From Alphaproteobacteria bacterium (GTDB lineage: Bacteria > Pseudomonadota > Alphaproteobacteria > Caulobacterales > Caulobacteraceae): 64,000 bases of DNA. The stretch spans positions 124,001 to 188,000 of the forward strand of contig JAHJOK010000075.1 in the NCBI GenBank assembly GCA_018820205.1, given 5' to 3'. Below are positions 42,581 to 52,659 of this stretch, one piece after another. Below the pieces are notes generated by a model. The model had not been told where the DNA came from. It searched no databases and was given only the letters and a program-made list of their open reading frames with translations. The position numbers and the translations under genes were made by a program. How positions within the stretch are numbered: position 1 is the first letter of the stretch; every line of letters starts with the position of its first letter.

Positions 42581-42677
42581 AGCATTCGCCAGCGAAGTGG
42601 ACACCGGTTCGCGGCAAAGAATGCGATAATACAAAAAACCGGAGCGTAGCCCCGGCTCTACCGGAGCGTCGAACGCT
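42581..42677. repeat. dispersed alphaproteobacterial GAGCATT..GAAGTGGACACCGGTT repeat
   Basis: The gap after the transporter gene holds a copy of a repeat common in Rhizobiales and relatives: GAGCATTCGCCAGCGAAG, TGGACACCGGTTCGCG, then AAAGAATGCG with ATAATACAAAA. Short GC-rich inverted parts follow (CCGGAGC, GCCCCGG, and CTCTACCGGAGCGTCGAACG), giving hairpin potential before the end of the converging TPR gene. Identity rests on memory of the element. Confidence 0.65.
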
Positions 42678-44483
42678 CTAGGCGGCGGCGCGGTCGCGGG
42701 CGGTTCTCGCCACGGCCCATTGGGGCGCACGCTCCAGCGCGGCGTCGTAGCGACGAAGCGCCCCGCGCGCATCGCCTCGCGCCATCAGCACGTCGCCCCA
42801 GCCCTTCAGCGGATCGGCCCAGTTCGGACTGCGCCGGTTGGCCTCGCGGAAATCGGCTTCGGCGCCGTCAAGATCGCCGCGCGCCACCCGGGCGCGGCCC
42901 CGTTCCTCGTTCGCGAAGGGCAGGGACGGCCCCTGACGGATAGCCTCGGCGAACCAGCGATCGGCGCTCGCGCGGTCACCAGCCGCTTCCGCCGCGACGC
43001 CGCGCACCATGACGCAACGGTAGCAGTCCAAAGGCAGACCCGCTGCAATCACCGTCGCCCGCCTGGCATCGCCGAGGTTCGCCAGAGCCTCCACAAGGAG
43101 CGGATGGGAAAGGGTCCGGAACAGCAGCCAATCCGCCGCCGCTACGCCTGTCCGGTCCACGCCCCCGATCTGGCGGACGATTTCGCTCCACTCGCCGTTT
43201 GCGAAGGCGATCCCCGCCGCCATTTGAGCCCGCGTGATGTCATCGACGCCCCCACTGCTGGGGCTGAACAGGAGGCCGCGCTCCGTCAGGTCGTGAAAGG
43301 ATAGCCGGGCTCCCTCAGGCTCGTGGCCAAGAGCCTGCGCCATGCCTATCAGCGCCAAGTTCTGACCGTCGTCGGCGCGAATCGCCAGGCTTCGACGGAA
43401 GGCTTCGATCGCCCCGCGATAGTCGCCGATATCCATGCGAGTGCCGCCGAGCCAGCTTTCGGTCGAGAACGCCAAGCCTTCCTCGGCCATGAACCGTCGG
43501 CCGTCGCTTTTCGCGGTGCGCAAGGCGACAAGGTTGCTCTGATGCGCCTCTTCGTCCCGACCGAGGCTGGCCAGCGCGCCCCCCCGGTTTGCGTGAGCCA
43601 GGTTGAACTCGGGCGCGATGGCGATGGCGGCGTCCGCTGCTTCGATGGCTCCCGCAAAGTCGCCCGAGTTCTGAAGGCTCAGGTTCAGCGCGGTGAATGC
43701 CCACAGACGGTCGGCGACGTCGGTGGATCGGGTCAGGGTCCGTAGGGCCTCCATCGAACGCGAGTGCCCTTCGTCATCTCCCATACGCCGCAGATAGACG
43801 GCGTAGCGATAGGGCTGGGTCGCGGCATAGACCTGTTCCGCCGCCGCCTGGATCATGGCGTCCAGGTCGCGTTCGTCGGCGCCGAGATTGGGCGTCGCGG
43901 TCGCGGTGCCGGTGCGGGCGATCAGGGAGAGGCCGTCGGGCGTCTGGTAAAGTTCGCCGCCGATCGTGGTCTGCTTGCCCAGCCATTCAACCAGATAGCG
44001 ACGCAGTTCGCCGACCGAGACCCCCGTCTGGGGGATCTGCACCTTGATGTCGCCGTTCCAGTTGTTGGCGTAGGTCGAGGGCGCGCGGACCGAGACCGTC
44101 TGGTCGCTCATCTCGCTCAGGCGGTCCAGCAGGCGGCTGGCGACGACCTGGCCGGTGACGCCGCGTTCGGCGAACTCGGGCGGGACGGAAAAGGGCTCGA
44201 TCACCAGACCGCGCTCTTGCGATGCGGACCAGATCAGCGAGCCGATCAGGACGGCCGCCACCACGCCGACAACTCCGGTCAGGACGCGAAGTCCAAACCC
44301 CGCCCGCTCCTTCATAATCTGCCAGCCCAGCAGTTGTTCGTGCTTCAGCAGCACGCGCCGGGCGGGGCTGTCGCCGTCGCCGTCGCCATTGGCCTCGGCC
44401 TCCATCGCGATCTCGATGGGATCGGGCGTGGTCGGCGCGGACGTCCGTCGGCGCGTCCGAGGGATCTTCGGCTGATCTGTCAT
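42678..44483 (-). CDS. TPR-repeat membrane protein
   Basis: 600 aa. An Arg/Pro-rich cytoplasmic N-tail and one membrane helix (about 70-90, VLTGVVGVVAAVLIGSLIW) are followed by a mixed domain (about 100-200). TPR-like helix pairs then run to the end (for example LAHANRGGALASLGRDEEA, GDYRGAIEAFRRSLAIRADD and GDLDGAEADFREANRRSPNWADPLKGWGD). It probably scaffolds periplasmic or membrane partners. The open frame reaches 44549; ATG 44483 is preferred because the extra residues look like noise. Confidence 0.8.
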   Translation of the reverse strand: MTDQPKIPRTRRRTSAPTTPDPIEIAMEAEANGDGDGDSPARRVLLKHEQLLGWQIMKERAGFGLRVLTGVVGVVAAVLIGSLIWSASQERGLVIEPFSVPPEFAERGVTGQVVASRLLDRLSEMSDQTVSVRAPSTYANNWNGDIKVQIPQTGVSVGELRRYLVEWLGKQTTIGGELYQTPDGLSLIARTGTATATPNLGADERDLDAMIQAAAEQVYAATQPYRYAVYLRRMGDDEGHSRSMEALRTLTRSTDVADRLWAFTALNLSLQNSGDFAGAIEAADAAIAIAPEFNLAHANRGGALASLGRDEEAHQSNLVALRTAKSDGRRFMAEEGLAFSTESWLGGTRMDIGDYRGAIEAFRRSLAIRADDGQNLALIGMAQALGHEPEGARLSFHDLTERGLLFSPSSGGVDDITRAQMAAGIAFANGEWSEIVRQIGGVDRTGVAAADWLLFRTLSHPLLVEALANLGDARRATVIAAGLPLDCYRCVMVRGVAAEAAGDRASADRWFAEAIRQGPSLPFANEERGRARVARGDLDGAEADFREANRRSPNWADPLKGWGDVLMARGDARGALRRYDAALERAPQWAVARTARDRAAA

Positions 44484-44592
44484 CGCGTCATTCCCAAACC
44501 CGAAACGACGGTCGCTCAATCCCATGTCGCGGTCAAACCGCGATCGCACGCCGATGCCGCAGACAGGCGGATCGGCCTGCGCCCTGGATCGG

Positions 44593-45552
44593 CTAGTTCC
44601 CGGGCGGAGCCGCTGACGGGACCTCCGCCGTCAGGATGCACCCGCCGCCGATCCCCTCGGCGTCGGCGCAGGCAAAGACCTCGGTGGCGTCGTCCCTGAC
44701 GCGGAAGATGTATCCGTCCGCCCCCGCACAGCGGGCCTCGTAGTAGGTTCCGTTGGCGCTGGCCCCCATGTAGCGTCCCCCGTCCACCACGCAGTCGGCG
44801 GCCGGCGTGTCGGCCAGAAGGGCATGAAGGCTCGCCAACTGCTCGGCCGGGGTGGTGAAGGCGCAGGTCGAGCCGGCGTTGACGACCACCAGGCAGGCGA
44901 CCTTGTCCCAGCCGGTTTCGCTGGGGGTGATCCGATAGCCGTCGCGGCCGGCGCATCCGATCTCGTAGATGGCCCGGCTTCCCACCTGGCCGATGGCGCG
45001 GACCTCGTCGACGGTGCAGCCTATGCCCGCCTCGCGTGCGTAGTCGGCGATGGCGGCGTCGACATTCAGGTTGGCGGGCAGGGTGCAGGCGGCGGGCGGG
45101 CGCACCGTCGGGTTGGTCGCGATGGCGTGCGCTGCGGCGGTATTGGCCACGACGCAGCCGACGGCGACCGGCGGCGTCGACGCCGTGACCAGATAGCCCG
45201 GTCCGGTCGCGCAGGCGGCTTCGTAGACCTCGACGTCGTCGTCGGTCTTGCCCAGCAGGATCGCCTCGGAGACTTCGCAGGTCACGCCGGATTCCGCTGC
45301 GACCGCGCGGCCTGCGGCCTCCTCGTCCTTCAGGCGCGTCGCGCGCTCGCGCCCGGTCTCGCGCGCGGCGTCGGACAGGGCGGTGTCGAGGTTTCGGTTG
45401 TATTCGGCCAGCGCGCCGATCGCGAAGGAATCCTTCGCGCCGGTATCCACCCCGCCGATGTAGCCGTCCTGGGCGAACGCCGAAGGGGCGAGGAGCAGGA
45501 TTGCGAGCGCGAACGCCGCCGACAACCCTGTCGCAAAACCGGACCCGGACAT
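44593..45552 (-). CDS. secreted cysteine-containing repeat protein
   Basis: 319 aa. A signal peptide (ending APSAFAQ, about residue 28) is followed by at least three copies of a short unit with a Cys, then YEA-CA or YEI-CA, then G-GY: CEVSEAILLG..YEAACATGPGYLV, CTVDEVRAIG..YEIGCAGRDGYRI and CVVDGGRYMG..YYEARCAGADGYIF. Each unit has paired cysteines suggesting disulfides. Function unknown; an envelope protein is inferred. ATG 45552 follows AGGGAGT. Confidence 0.8.
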   Translation of the reverse strand: MSGSGFATGLSAAFALAILLLAPSAFAQDGYIGGVDTGAKDSFAIGALAEYNRNLDTALSDAARETGRERATRLKDEEAAGRAVAAESGVTCEVSEAILLGKTDDDVEVYEAACATGPGYLVTASTPPVAVGCVVANTAAAHAIATNPTVRPPAACTLPANLNVDAAIADYAREAGIGCTVDEVRAIGQVGSRAIYEIGCAGRDGYRITPSETGWDKVACLVVVNAGSTCAFTTPAEQLASLHALLADTPAADCVVDGGRYMGASANGTYYEARCAGADGYIFRVRDDATEVFACADAEGIGGGCILTAEVPSAAPPGN

Positions 45553-45598
45553 CGACGGACTCCCTGACAGTCTAAAGTCGTCAAAGGAGTGAGATGTC

Positions 45599-45614
45599 TT
45601 GACAGCGTTGTCAA
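45599..45614. promoter_or_regulatory. palindrome TTGACA-N4-TGTCAA upstream of the secreted repeat protein
   Basis: TTGACA (45599-45604), GCGT, TGTCAA (45609-45614) is a perfect 6-bp inverted repeat 47 bases before the start of the minus-strand gene ending at 44593. The TTGACA half also matches a -35 hexamer for that gene, so the site may be a promoter covered by an operator. Confidence 0.45.
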
Positions 45615-45669
45615 CCAAACGGGCGGTGTGCGCCGCACGATGGTCGCGGCGGCCGCGCCGACCGATCGC

Positions 45670-48600
45670 CTACTGCGCGTAGTCCTGGATCGGCCTGACA
45701 TCCAGGGCGTCGGCCTGGATCGCCCCGATGGCCTGGGCCGCCGCCAGAGCGCCCGCCGAGGTCGTGTAATAGGGGATCTTCATCATCAGGGCGGTGCGAC
45801 GCAGGCTGAAACTGTCCTGCAGCGATTGCTTGCCCTCGGTGGTGTTGATGACCAGCTGGACCTCGCCATTCTTCATCGCGTCGACGATGTTGGGGCGGCC
45901 TTCCAGCACCTTTTTCACATGGCCGACGGGCAGACCCTGTTGCACCAGATAGCCGTGGGTGCCGCCGGTGGCGATGACCTCGAACCCCTGTTTCAGAAGC
46001 AGGGTCACGGCCTCGACGATGAAGGGCTTGTCGTCGTCCTTGACGCTGATGAAGGCGCTGCCGGCGGTGGGCAGGGTGGTGCCGCCGCCGATCTGGGACT
46101 TGGCGAAGGCGCGAGCGAACGCGGGGGCCATGTCGGCCTCACCGTCCCGCTTCCAGTCCAGACCCATGACCTCGCCGGTCGAGCGCATCTCGGGCCCCAA
46201 AATGGTGTCGACCCCGGCGAACCGGGCGAACGGGAAGACCGCCTCCTTGACCGCGATATGGTCGTACGGGACGTCGGTCAGGTCGAAGCTCGACAGCGGC
46301 ACGCCGGCCATGACCTTGGCGGCGATGGCGGCGACCGGCTGGCCGATGGTCTTGGCCACGAACGGCGCGGTGCGCGACGCGCGTGGGTTCACTTCCAGCA
46401 CGAAGATGCGCGGGTTGTCGCTGTGCGGCTCCTCTATGGCGAACTGCACGTTCATCAGGCCGCGCACTTTCAGGGCGCGCGCCATCGCCTCGGTCTGTCG
46501 CTTCAGCTCGGCGACGATTTCGGCCGACAGCGAAAACGGCGGCATGGAACAGGCGCTGTCGCCCGAGTGGACCCCGGCCTCCTCGATGTGCTCCAGCACC
46601 CCGGCCACGAACACCGTCTCGTCGTCGCACAGGGCGTCAACGTCGACCTCGGTGGCGCGGTTCAGATAGTGGTCGATCAGGACGGGATCGTCGCCCGACA
46701 CCCGCATCGCCTCGCCGACGTAGCGGTCCAGCTGTTCGCGGTCGTGGACGATCATCATGCCGCGTCCGCCCAGCACATAGGACGGCCGCAGCACGACCGG
46801 ATAGCCGACCTCGTCCGCCTTCTGCGCGGCTTCCTCGGCAGACCGCGCCAGACCATTGGGCGGCTGCATCAGGCCGATGTCGTTAAGCATGACCTGGAAC
46901 CGCTCGCGGTCCTCGGCCAGATCGATGGAGTCCAGCGACGTGCCCAGGATCGGAATGCCGTCCTCGTGCAGGGCATGGGCCAGCTTCAGCGGCGTCTGGC
47001 CGCCGAACTGGACGACGACGCCGATCAGCTCGCCGTTCGAGCGCTCGACCTCGATCAGCTCCAGCACGTCCTCTGCCGTCAGCGGCTCGAAATACAGACG
47101 GTCGGAGGTGTCGTAGTCGGTCGAGACCGTCTCGGGGTTGCAGTTGACCATGATTGATTCGACGCCGATGTCCGCAAACGCGAACGCCGCGTGGCAGCAG
47201 CAGTAATCGAACTCGATCCCTTGCCCGATCCGGTTCGGACCCCCGCCCAAGATGACGGCCTTCTTCGCGCCCGTGGGCTCGGATTCGCACAGCGGAACCT
47301 GACCCAGCGCGCCGGTCTCATAGGTCGAATACATATAGGCGGTGGCCGAGGCGAACTCGGCGGCACAGGTGTCGATCCGCTTGAACACCGGGCGTACCGA
47401 CAGGCCGCGACGAACATGACGGACGGCCTTCTCCGTCGATCCTGTCAGCTGGGCCAGACGGGCGTCGGAGAAGCCCTTGGCCTTCAACTTGCGGAACTCG
47501 GTCGCGTCGGTCGGCAGGCCCTGGACGCGGACATGGCCTTCGGTGCGCACGATGTCGGCGATCTGGCGCAGGAACCACGGTTCGTACGAACAGGCGGCGT
47601 TGACCTCCTCGACCGACAGGCCGTGGCGGAACGCCTGCGCGATGACGCGGATACGGTCGGGCGTCGGCTGGCCCAGGGCGCGGATGACGGCGGCGCGGGC
47701 CGAAGCATCGTCCTCGACGTCCACCGTGCCCTCGATCTCGATCTCGTCGAAGCCCGACAGACCGGTCTCGAGGCCGCGCAGGGCCTTCTGCATCGATTCC
47801 TGGAAGGTCCGCCCGATGGCCATGACCTCCCCGACCGACTTCATCGACGTGCCCAGCAGCGGCTCGGATCCCGGGTATTTCTCGAAGGCGAAGCGCGGGA
47901 TCTTGGTGACGACGTAGTCGATCGACGGCTCGAAGCTGGCCGGGGTCACCTGGGTGATGTCGTTCTGAAGCTCATCCAGCGTGTAGCCGACGGCCAGACG
48001 CGCGGCGACCTTGGCGATGGGGAAACCGGTGGCCTTGGAGGCCAGGGCAGAGGACCGTGACACGCGCGGGTTCATCTCGATTACGACCATCCGGCCGTCG
48101 GCGGGGTTGATGGCCCACTGCACGTTCGATCCGCCGGTCTCGACGCCGATCTCGCGCAGGACATTGATCGAGCCCGTGCGCATCCGCTGGTATTCTTTGT
48201 CCGTCAGGGTCAGGGCGGGGGCGACGGTGATGCTGTCGCCCGTGTGGACCCCCATCGGGTCGATGTTCTCGATCGAGCAGATGATGATGCAGTTGTCCGC
48301 CGTGTCGTGGACCACCTCCATCTCGTATTCCTTCCAGCCCAGCACCGATTCCTCGATCAGCACCTCGGTCGTCGGCGACAGGTCCAGCCCGCGCAGCACG
48401 ATCTCCTCGAACTCCTCGCGGTTATAGGCGATGCCGCCGCCGGTGCCGGCCAGGGTGAACGACGGACGGATCACGGCGGGCAGGCCGACGAACTCCAGCC
48501 CGTCCAGCGCTTCGTCCAGCGTATGCGCCGCCTTGGACTTGGGCGATTCCAGACCCAGCTTGTCCATGGCGTCGCGGAATTTCTGACGATCCTCGGCCTT

Positions 48601-48972
48601 GTCGATGACGTCGGCCTTGGCCCCGATCATCTCGACGCCGTAACGCTCCAGCGCGCCGGATGCATCCAGCGCCAGCGCGGTGTTCAGCGCCGTCTGGCCG
48701 CCCATGGTCGGCAACAGGGCGTCGGGGCGTTCCTTTTCGATGATCTTCTCGACCATCTCGGGCGTGATCGGCTCGATGTAGGTGGCGTCGGCCATGTCCG
48801 GGTCGGTCATGATCGTGGCCGGGTTCGAGTTGACCAGGATGACCCGGTACCCCTCGGCCTTCAGCGCCTTGCAGGCCTGAACCCCCGAATAGTCGAACTC
48901 GCAGGCCTGACCGATCACGATGGGCCCGGCCCCGATGATGAGGATGGATTTGATGTCCGTGCGTTTGGGCAT
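45670..48972 (-). CDS. carB: carbamoyl-phosphate synthase large subunit
   Basis: 1100 aa. Uses glutamine-derived ammonia, bicarbonate and two ATP to make carbamoyl phosphate for arginine and pyrimidines. Two homologous ATP-grasp halves are evident ([22 protein letters not shown] near residue 10 and [19 protein letters not shown] near 570), along with [15 protein letters not shown] binding and [14 protein letters not shown]-terminal MGS-like allosteric domain has [24 protein letters not shown]. Full-length. Its partner carA lies on the other strand at 51450, with five other genes between. Confidence 0.97.
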   Translation of the reverse strand: MPKRTDIKSILIIGAGPIVIGQACEFDYSGVQACKALKAEGYRVILVNSNPATIMTDPDMADATYIEPITPEMVEKIIEKERPDALLPTMGGQTALNTALALDASGALERYGVEMIGAKADVIDKAEDRQKFRDAMDKLGLESPKSKAAHTLDEALDGLEFVGLPAVIRPSFTLAGTGGGIAYNREEFEEIVLRGLDLSPTTEVLIEESVLGWKEYEMEVVHDTADNCIIICSIENIDPMGVHTGDSITVAPALTLTDKEYQRMRTGSINVLREIGVETGGSNVQWAINPADGRMVVIEMNPRVSRSSALASKATGFPIAKVAARLAVGYTLDELQNDITQVTPASFEPSIDYVVTKIPRFAFEKYPGSEPLLGTSMKSVGEVMAIGRTFQESMQKALRGLETGLSGFDEIEIEGTVDVEDDASARAAVIRALGQPTPDRIRVIAQAFRHGLSVEEVNAACSYEPWFLRQIADIVRTEGHVRVQGLPTDATEFRKLKAKGFSDARLAQLTGSTEKAVRHVRRGLSVRPVFKRIDTCAAEFASATAYMYSTYETGALGQVPLCESEPTGAKKAVILGGGPNRIGQGIEFDYCCCHAAFAFADIGVESIMVNCNPETVSTDYDTSDRLYFEPLTAEDVLELIEVERSNGELIGVVVQFGGQTPLKLAHALHEDGIPILGTSLDSIDLAEDRERFQVMLNDIGLMQPPNGLARSAEEAAQKADEVGYPVVLRPSYVLGGRGMMIVHDREQLDRYVGEAMRVSGDDPVLIDHYLNRATEVDVDALCDDETVFVAGVLEHIEEAGVHSGDSACSMPPFSLSAEIVAELKRQTEAMARALKVRGLMNVQFAIEEPHSDNPRIFVLEVNPRASRTAPFVAKTIGQPVAAIAAKVMAGVPLSSFDLTDVPYDHIAVKEAVFPFARFAGVDTILGPEMRSTGEVMGLDWKRDGEADMAPAFARAFAKSQIGGGTTLPTAGSAFISVKDDDKPFIVEAVTLLLKQGFEVIATGGTHGYLVQQGLPVGHVKKVLEGRPNIVDAMKNGEVQLVINTTEGKQSLQDSFSLRRTALMMKIPYYTTSAGALAAAQAIGAIQADALDVRPIQDYAQ

Positions 48973-48984
48973 CTCAGCCTCCCT

Positions 48985-49260
48985 CTAGTTGGTCACGACC
49001 GCGCACTCCCAGCCGTCGTAATCGAGCTGGAAGGCCGCGGCCCAGGATTGCATCATGGCGCTGACCGGGGCGAAGCTGGCCTCGTCCACCGCCATCGTCG
49101 TTTCGAGCACCGTCGCGTCGCCCTGACCTCGCGTCAGGAAGCCGGCGCGGCGCGCGACCTCGTTCAGATCGTCGTGGTCGCCTTCGCCGAGGAAGAAGAA
49201 CAAAGTGTGGCGCGGCGTGATCCCGCTGTCGCCGTGCTCCGCCAGCGAGGCGCGGATCAT
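48985..49260 (-). CDS. RraB-like protein, possibly truncated
   Basis: 91 aa. RHTLFFFLGEGD, then LNEVARRAGFLTRG, and the ending AFQLDYDGWECAVV resemble the RraB family of RNase E inhibitors (PF06877), which end in YDGWE-type motifs. The usual N-terminal part is missing. In another frame just upstream the codons read LYEDVISHDERDA before an overlapping TGA, so a one-base frameshift may have cut off the start. It lies 12 bases before carB and would be co-transcribed. Moderate confidence in the family. Confidence 0.65.
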   Translation of the reverse strand: MIRASLAEHGDSGITPRHTLFFFLGEGDHDDLNEVARRAGFLTRGQGDATVLETTMAVDEASFAPVSAMMQSWAAAFQLDYDGWECAVVTN

Positions 49261-49427
49261 GGCGTCCCTTTCGTCGTGGCTGATGACGTCTTCGTACAGG
49301 GTCGTGTCTCGCGCAGCGGCGCCCGTCGGCAGGGGGCTGCGCGGCGGGTGCGGTTCAGGTTGTCGGCTAAGCGGCCCGTCTAAAGACGGGTGGGCGGGTG
49401 AGCAACCCCGTTTGTCAGGCCCGTGTG

Positions 49428-50123
49428 TCAGGCGCCGCGTGCGGCGATCCAGCCCGGCAGGTCGGCGATGGTCTCCAGCAGGCCGAAACGTGGGTGATCG
49501 ACGGGCGGCTCGGCCACCTCGTGCGCCCAGGTGACGTGATAGGGGATATGCACCCCGAACGCCCCCGCCTCGATGGCTGGAATGACGTCGGACTTGACCG
49601 AATTGCCCGCCATCACGGCCTCGTCCGGCCCCGTGCCGTGGCGGGCGAACACGCGCTCATAGGTGCCACGGTCCTTTTCCGAGACGATCTCGACGGCTGC
49701 GAACAGGTCGCCGAGACCGGAGGCGGCCAGCTTGCGCTCCTGATCCAGCAGGTCGCCCTTGGTGATCAGCACCAGGCGATAGCGTTCGGCCAACTGATGC
49801 AGGGCCTCATCGACGCCGGGCAGGGTCTCGACCGGGTGGGCCAGCATCTCACGGCCGGCGGCGAGGATTTCGCGGATCACGCCGGAGGGCGGATCGCCGT
49901 CGCACAACTCCATCGCCGTCTCGATCATCGACAGGGTGAAACCCTTGACCCCGTAGCCATAGAGCCGAAGGTTGCGCCGCTCGACCTCGGCCAGCCGCGC
50001 CTCGATCACCGCATTGTCGTGTTCGCCCAGCAGGTCCAGGAACCGCGCCTGGGTCAGGCGAAAGATCGTCTCGTTGTGCCAGAGGGTGTCGTCGGCATCG
50101 AGACCGACGGTGGTGATGGGCAT
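49428..50123 (-). CDS. HAD-superfamily hydrolase
   Basis: 231 aa. Motif I is GLDADDTLWHNE with both catalytic aspartates, a helical cap follows (LTQARFLDLLGEHDNAVI), motif II/III gives LVLITKGD and K in SEKDRGTYERVF, and motif IV appears as AVMAGNSVKSDVIPAIEAGA. The fold fits the phosphoglycolate phosphatase-like branch. Substrate unknown. It is divergent from the SDR gene. Confidence 0.92.
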   Translation of the reverse strand: MPITTVGLDADDTLWHNETIFRLTQARFLDLLGEHDNAVIEARLAEVERRNLRLYGYGVKGFTLSMIETAMELCDGDPPSGVIREILAAGREMLAHPVETLPGVDEALHQLAERYRLVLITKGDLLDQERKLAASGLGDLFAAVEIVSEKDRGTYERVFARHGTGPDEAVMAGNSVKSDVIPAIEAGAFGVHIPYHVTWAHEVAEPPVDHPRFGLLETIADLPGWIAARGA

Positions 50124-50222
50124 GGCGGCGGGTCCGGTTGCGAGCCGGTCGTCTGGCGCGCTGGACGGCGACGGTCAACCGGTCGCGTTGCCGGGAACCG
50201 CTGAAGCCTGCATCAAGGGGGC

Positions 50223-50924
50223 ATGAGCGCACCCCCGGCCCAGGTCTCCGCCGTCGTCATCGGCGCTTCAGGCGGCATCGGGGGCGCCGTGGCTCAGGCG
50301 CTGGAGGCGTCCGGCCGATATGGCGTCGTTCATCGGCTCTCGCGGTCCGTGACCGGACTGGATCTGGACGACGAGACGAGCATCGCCGGCGCCGCTGCGT
50401 CGGTCGCCAGCGGCCCCGCCCCAACCCTGGTGTTCGTGGCGACGGGCGTCCTGCACCACGGCGAGCAACCCGAACGGTCCTATCGGTCGATGACGGCCGA
50501 GCATCTGCTGCGCGACTATCGGATCAACTCCGTCGGCCCGGCGCTGGTCGCCAAGCATTTCCTGCCCCTGACGCCCCGCGACCGACGCGCTGTGTTCGCG
50601 GCCCTGTCGGCGCGGGTCGGATCGATATCGGACAACCGACTGGGGGGCTGGCACAGCTATCGGGCGTCCAAGGCGGGGCTGAACATGATCCTGCGGAACC
50701 TGGCCATCGAACTGGCGCGGTCGCATCCTCAGGTGGTCGTGGCGGGGCTGCATCCCGGCACGGTCGACACCGCCCTGTCCGAACCCTTCCAGAAGGGGGT
50801 GGCCGAAGGGCGGCTGTTCACGCCTGCCTATTCGGCCGAGCGGATGCTGTCGGTGCTCGATGGCCTGACGCCGGCCGACAGCGGCGGAGTGTTCGCCTGG
50901 GATGGCGCGCGCGTTCCGACCTAG
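50223..50924 (+). CDS. short-chain dehydrogenase/reductase
   Basis: 233 aa. An N-terminal cofactor motif GASGGIGGAV, then the catalytic Tyr-x3-Lys in SYRASKAGLNM with Ser in ALSARVGS, and HPGTVDTALSEPFQ. The short loop after residue 70 and the LVFVATGVLHHGEQPERSY stretch match the CsgA-like SDR subgroup. Cofactor and substrate cannot be decided. Head to head with the HAD gene. Confidence 0.93.
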   Translation: MSAPPAQVSAVVIGASGGIGGAVAQALEASGRYGVVHRLSRSVTGLDLDDETSIAGAAASVASGPAPTLVFVATGVLHHGEQPERSYRSMTAEHLLRDYRINSVGPALVAKHFLPLTPRDRRAVFAALSARVGSISDNRLGGWHSYRASKAGLNMILRNLAIELARSHPQVVVAGLHPGTVDTALSEPFQKGVAEGRLFTPAYSAERMLSVLDGLTPADSGGVFAWDGARVPT

Positions 50925-50998
50925 CTTGACAATAGACCGTCGGCGACGCTTCGTTCGCCGGACGGTCCGCGCGCGCGACCGCGCACCGGGAGGCGGGC

Positions 50999-51382
50999 TT
51001 GAACGACTTCATCATCCCCTATCGCCGCTACGTCGATTTCGGCGGCCGCTCGGACCGCAAGGAGTTCTGGTACTATCTTCTGTTCTACGTGATCGTGACG
51101 GCCATCCTGTCCGTGCTCGACCGCACGCTGTTCCCGAACACCCTGGACGGCGACGGCGACTTCCTGCAGCCGTTGACCAGCATCTTCGCCATCGCCTCCT
51201 TCGTGCCCAGCATCGCGGTCAGCATCCGGCGCATGCACGACACGGGGCGGTCGGGGTGGTGGGTTCTGATCTGGCTGATCCCGATCATCGGCTGGATCTG
51301 GGCGCTGATCCTGTGCGCCCAGAAGGGCCAGCCCGAGCCGAACGCCTATGGCGAGCCGCCGGAGGGCAGCCGCGCCGTTTGA
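50999..51382 (+). CDS. DUF805 membrane protein
   Basis: 127 aa. The pattern YVDFGGRSDRKEFWYYLLF, then a second helix, then SIRRMHDTGRSGWWVLIWLIPIIGWIWALIL is diagnostic of DUF805 (YhaH-like), with three to four membrane helices. A TTG start at 50999 after GGAGGCGGG fits, and no ATG precedes the first conserved helix. Unknown function; the family often sits near transport or envelope genes. Confidence 0.92.
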   Translation: MNDFIIPYRRYVDFGGRSDRKEFWYYLLFYVIVTAILSVLDRTLFPNTLDGDGDFLQPLTSIFAIASFVPSIAVSIRRMHDTGRSGWWVLIWLIPIIGWIWALILCAQKGQPEPNAYGEPPEGSRAV

Positions 51383-51449
51383 CGAACAGCGGGCATCCTT
51401 CTAGTCACGCCGCCGTTTGATCGCCGGGATTCGGTGTAAGGGACGGCCC

Positions 51450-52607
51450 ATGACCACTCAGCTCATTCCCGGCGCGACCGGCGTCCTGGCCCTGGCCGAC
51501 GGCACGATCTTTCAGGGGATCGGCGTCGGCGCGACCGGATCGGCCTTGGGCGAGGTGGTCTTCAACACCGCCATGACCGGCTATCAGGAAATCCTGACCG
51601 ACCCCAGCTACATGAGCCAGATCCTGGCCTTCACCTTTCCACACGTCGGCAACACCGGCACGAACGTGGAGGATATCGAACAGATGGGCGGCGGGTCCGA
51701 CACCTCGGCCCGGGGCGCGATCTTCCGCGACCTGCCGACCGATCCGGCCAACTATCGTTCAGATGCCAGCTTCGACGCCTGGATGAAGCGCCGGGGCGTC
51801 GTGGGACTGTCGGGCATCGACACGCGCGCCTTGACCCAGCGTATCCGCGACCACGGCGCGCCCCACGCGGTGATCGCCCACGACCCGGACGGCCGGTTCG
51901 ACCTCGACGCCCTGGTCGCCCAGGCCAGGGGATGGACCGGACTGGTCGGCCTCGATCTGGCCAAGCCCGCCTCGACGCTCCAGGCGTTCGAATGGGACGA
52001 GGGGCTGTGGGAATGGCCAGAGGGTCACCCGAAGACGACGGGCCGCAAGTCGGTCGTGGTCATCGACTACGGGGTGAAGCGCAACATCCTGCGGGCGCTG
52101 GCCTCGACGGGCGCGAAGATCACCGTCGTCCCCGCGACGACGACGGCGGAAGAGGTTCTGGCCCGGTCGCCCGACGGCGTCGTGCTGTCCAACGGTCCCG
52201 GCGATCCGGCCGCCACCGGCGAATACGCGGTGCCGGAAATCCGCAAGCTGGTCGACAGCGGAAAGCCCGTGTTCGGCATCTGCCTGGGCCACCAGATGCT
52301 GGCGCTCGCGCTGGGCGGCAAGACGGTCAAGATGGATCAGGGCCACCACGGCGCCAATCATCCGGTCAAGGATCTGACCACCGGCAAGGTCGAGATCGTG
52401 TCGATGAACCATGGCTTCGCCGTCGATCGCGACAGCCTGCCCGACGCCGTCACCGAGACCCACGTCAGCCTGTTCGACGGCACCAACTGCGGCATCCAGC
52501 TGAAGGACCGTCCGGTGTTCAGCGTGCAGCACCACCCCGAAGCCTCGCCCGGCCCGACCGACAGTCTGTATCTGTTCGACCGCTTCAGCGAGATGATGAA
52601 GGGCTGA
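51450..52607 (+). CDS. carA: carbamoyl-phosphate synthase small subunit
   Basis: 385 aa. Glutaminase partner of CarB. The N-terminal domain has [37 protein letters not shown] and [15 protein letters not shown]. The amidotransferase domain has Cys278 in [16 protein letters not shown] and the triad histidine in [15 protein letters not shown] 51450 is chosen over an upstream frame start because family homology begins there. It is transcribed towards the patatin gene. Confidence 0.97.
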   Translation: MTTQLIPGATGVLALADGTIFQGIGVGATGSALGEVVFNTAMTGYQEILTDPSYMSQILAFTFPHVGNTGTNVEDIEQMGGGSDTSARGAIFRDLPTDPANYRSDASFDAWMKRRGVVGLSGIDTRALTQRIRDHGAPHAVIAHDPDGRFDLDALVAQARGWTGLVGLDLAKPASTLQAFEWDEGLWEWPEGHPKTTGRKSVVVIDYGVKRNILRALASTGAKITVVPATTTAEEVLARSPDGVVLSNGPGDPAATGEYAVPEIRKLVDSGKPVFGICLGHQMLALALGGKTVKMDQGHHGANHPVKDLTTGKVEIVSMNHGFAVDRDSLPDAVTETHVSLFDGTNCGIQLKDRPVFSVQHHPEASPGPTDSLYLFDRFSEMMKG

Positions 52608-52659
52608 GCCCGACGCCGCGGTCATCGGTCTGTCGATCCCGGCGTGCTAGGCTGGGATC

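Noticed and set aside
40532..42772. 746-codon open frame on the minus strand
   Set aside because: Spans the opposite strand of the DAACS transporter and part of the glycosyltransferase in another frame; composition is Arg/Gln/His-rich without domains.
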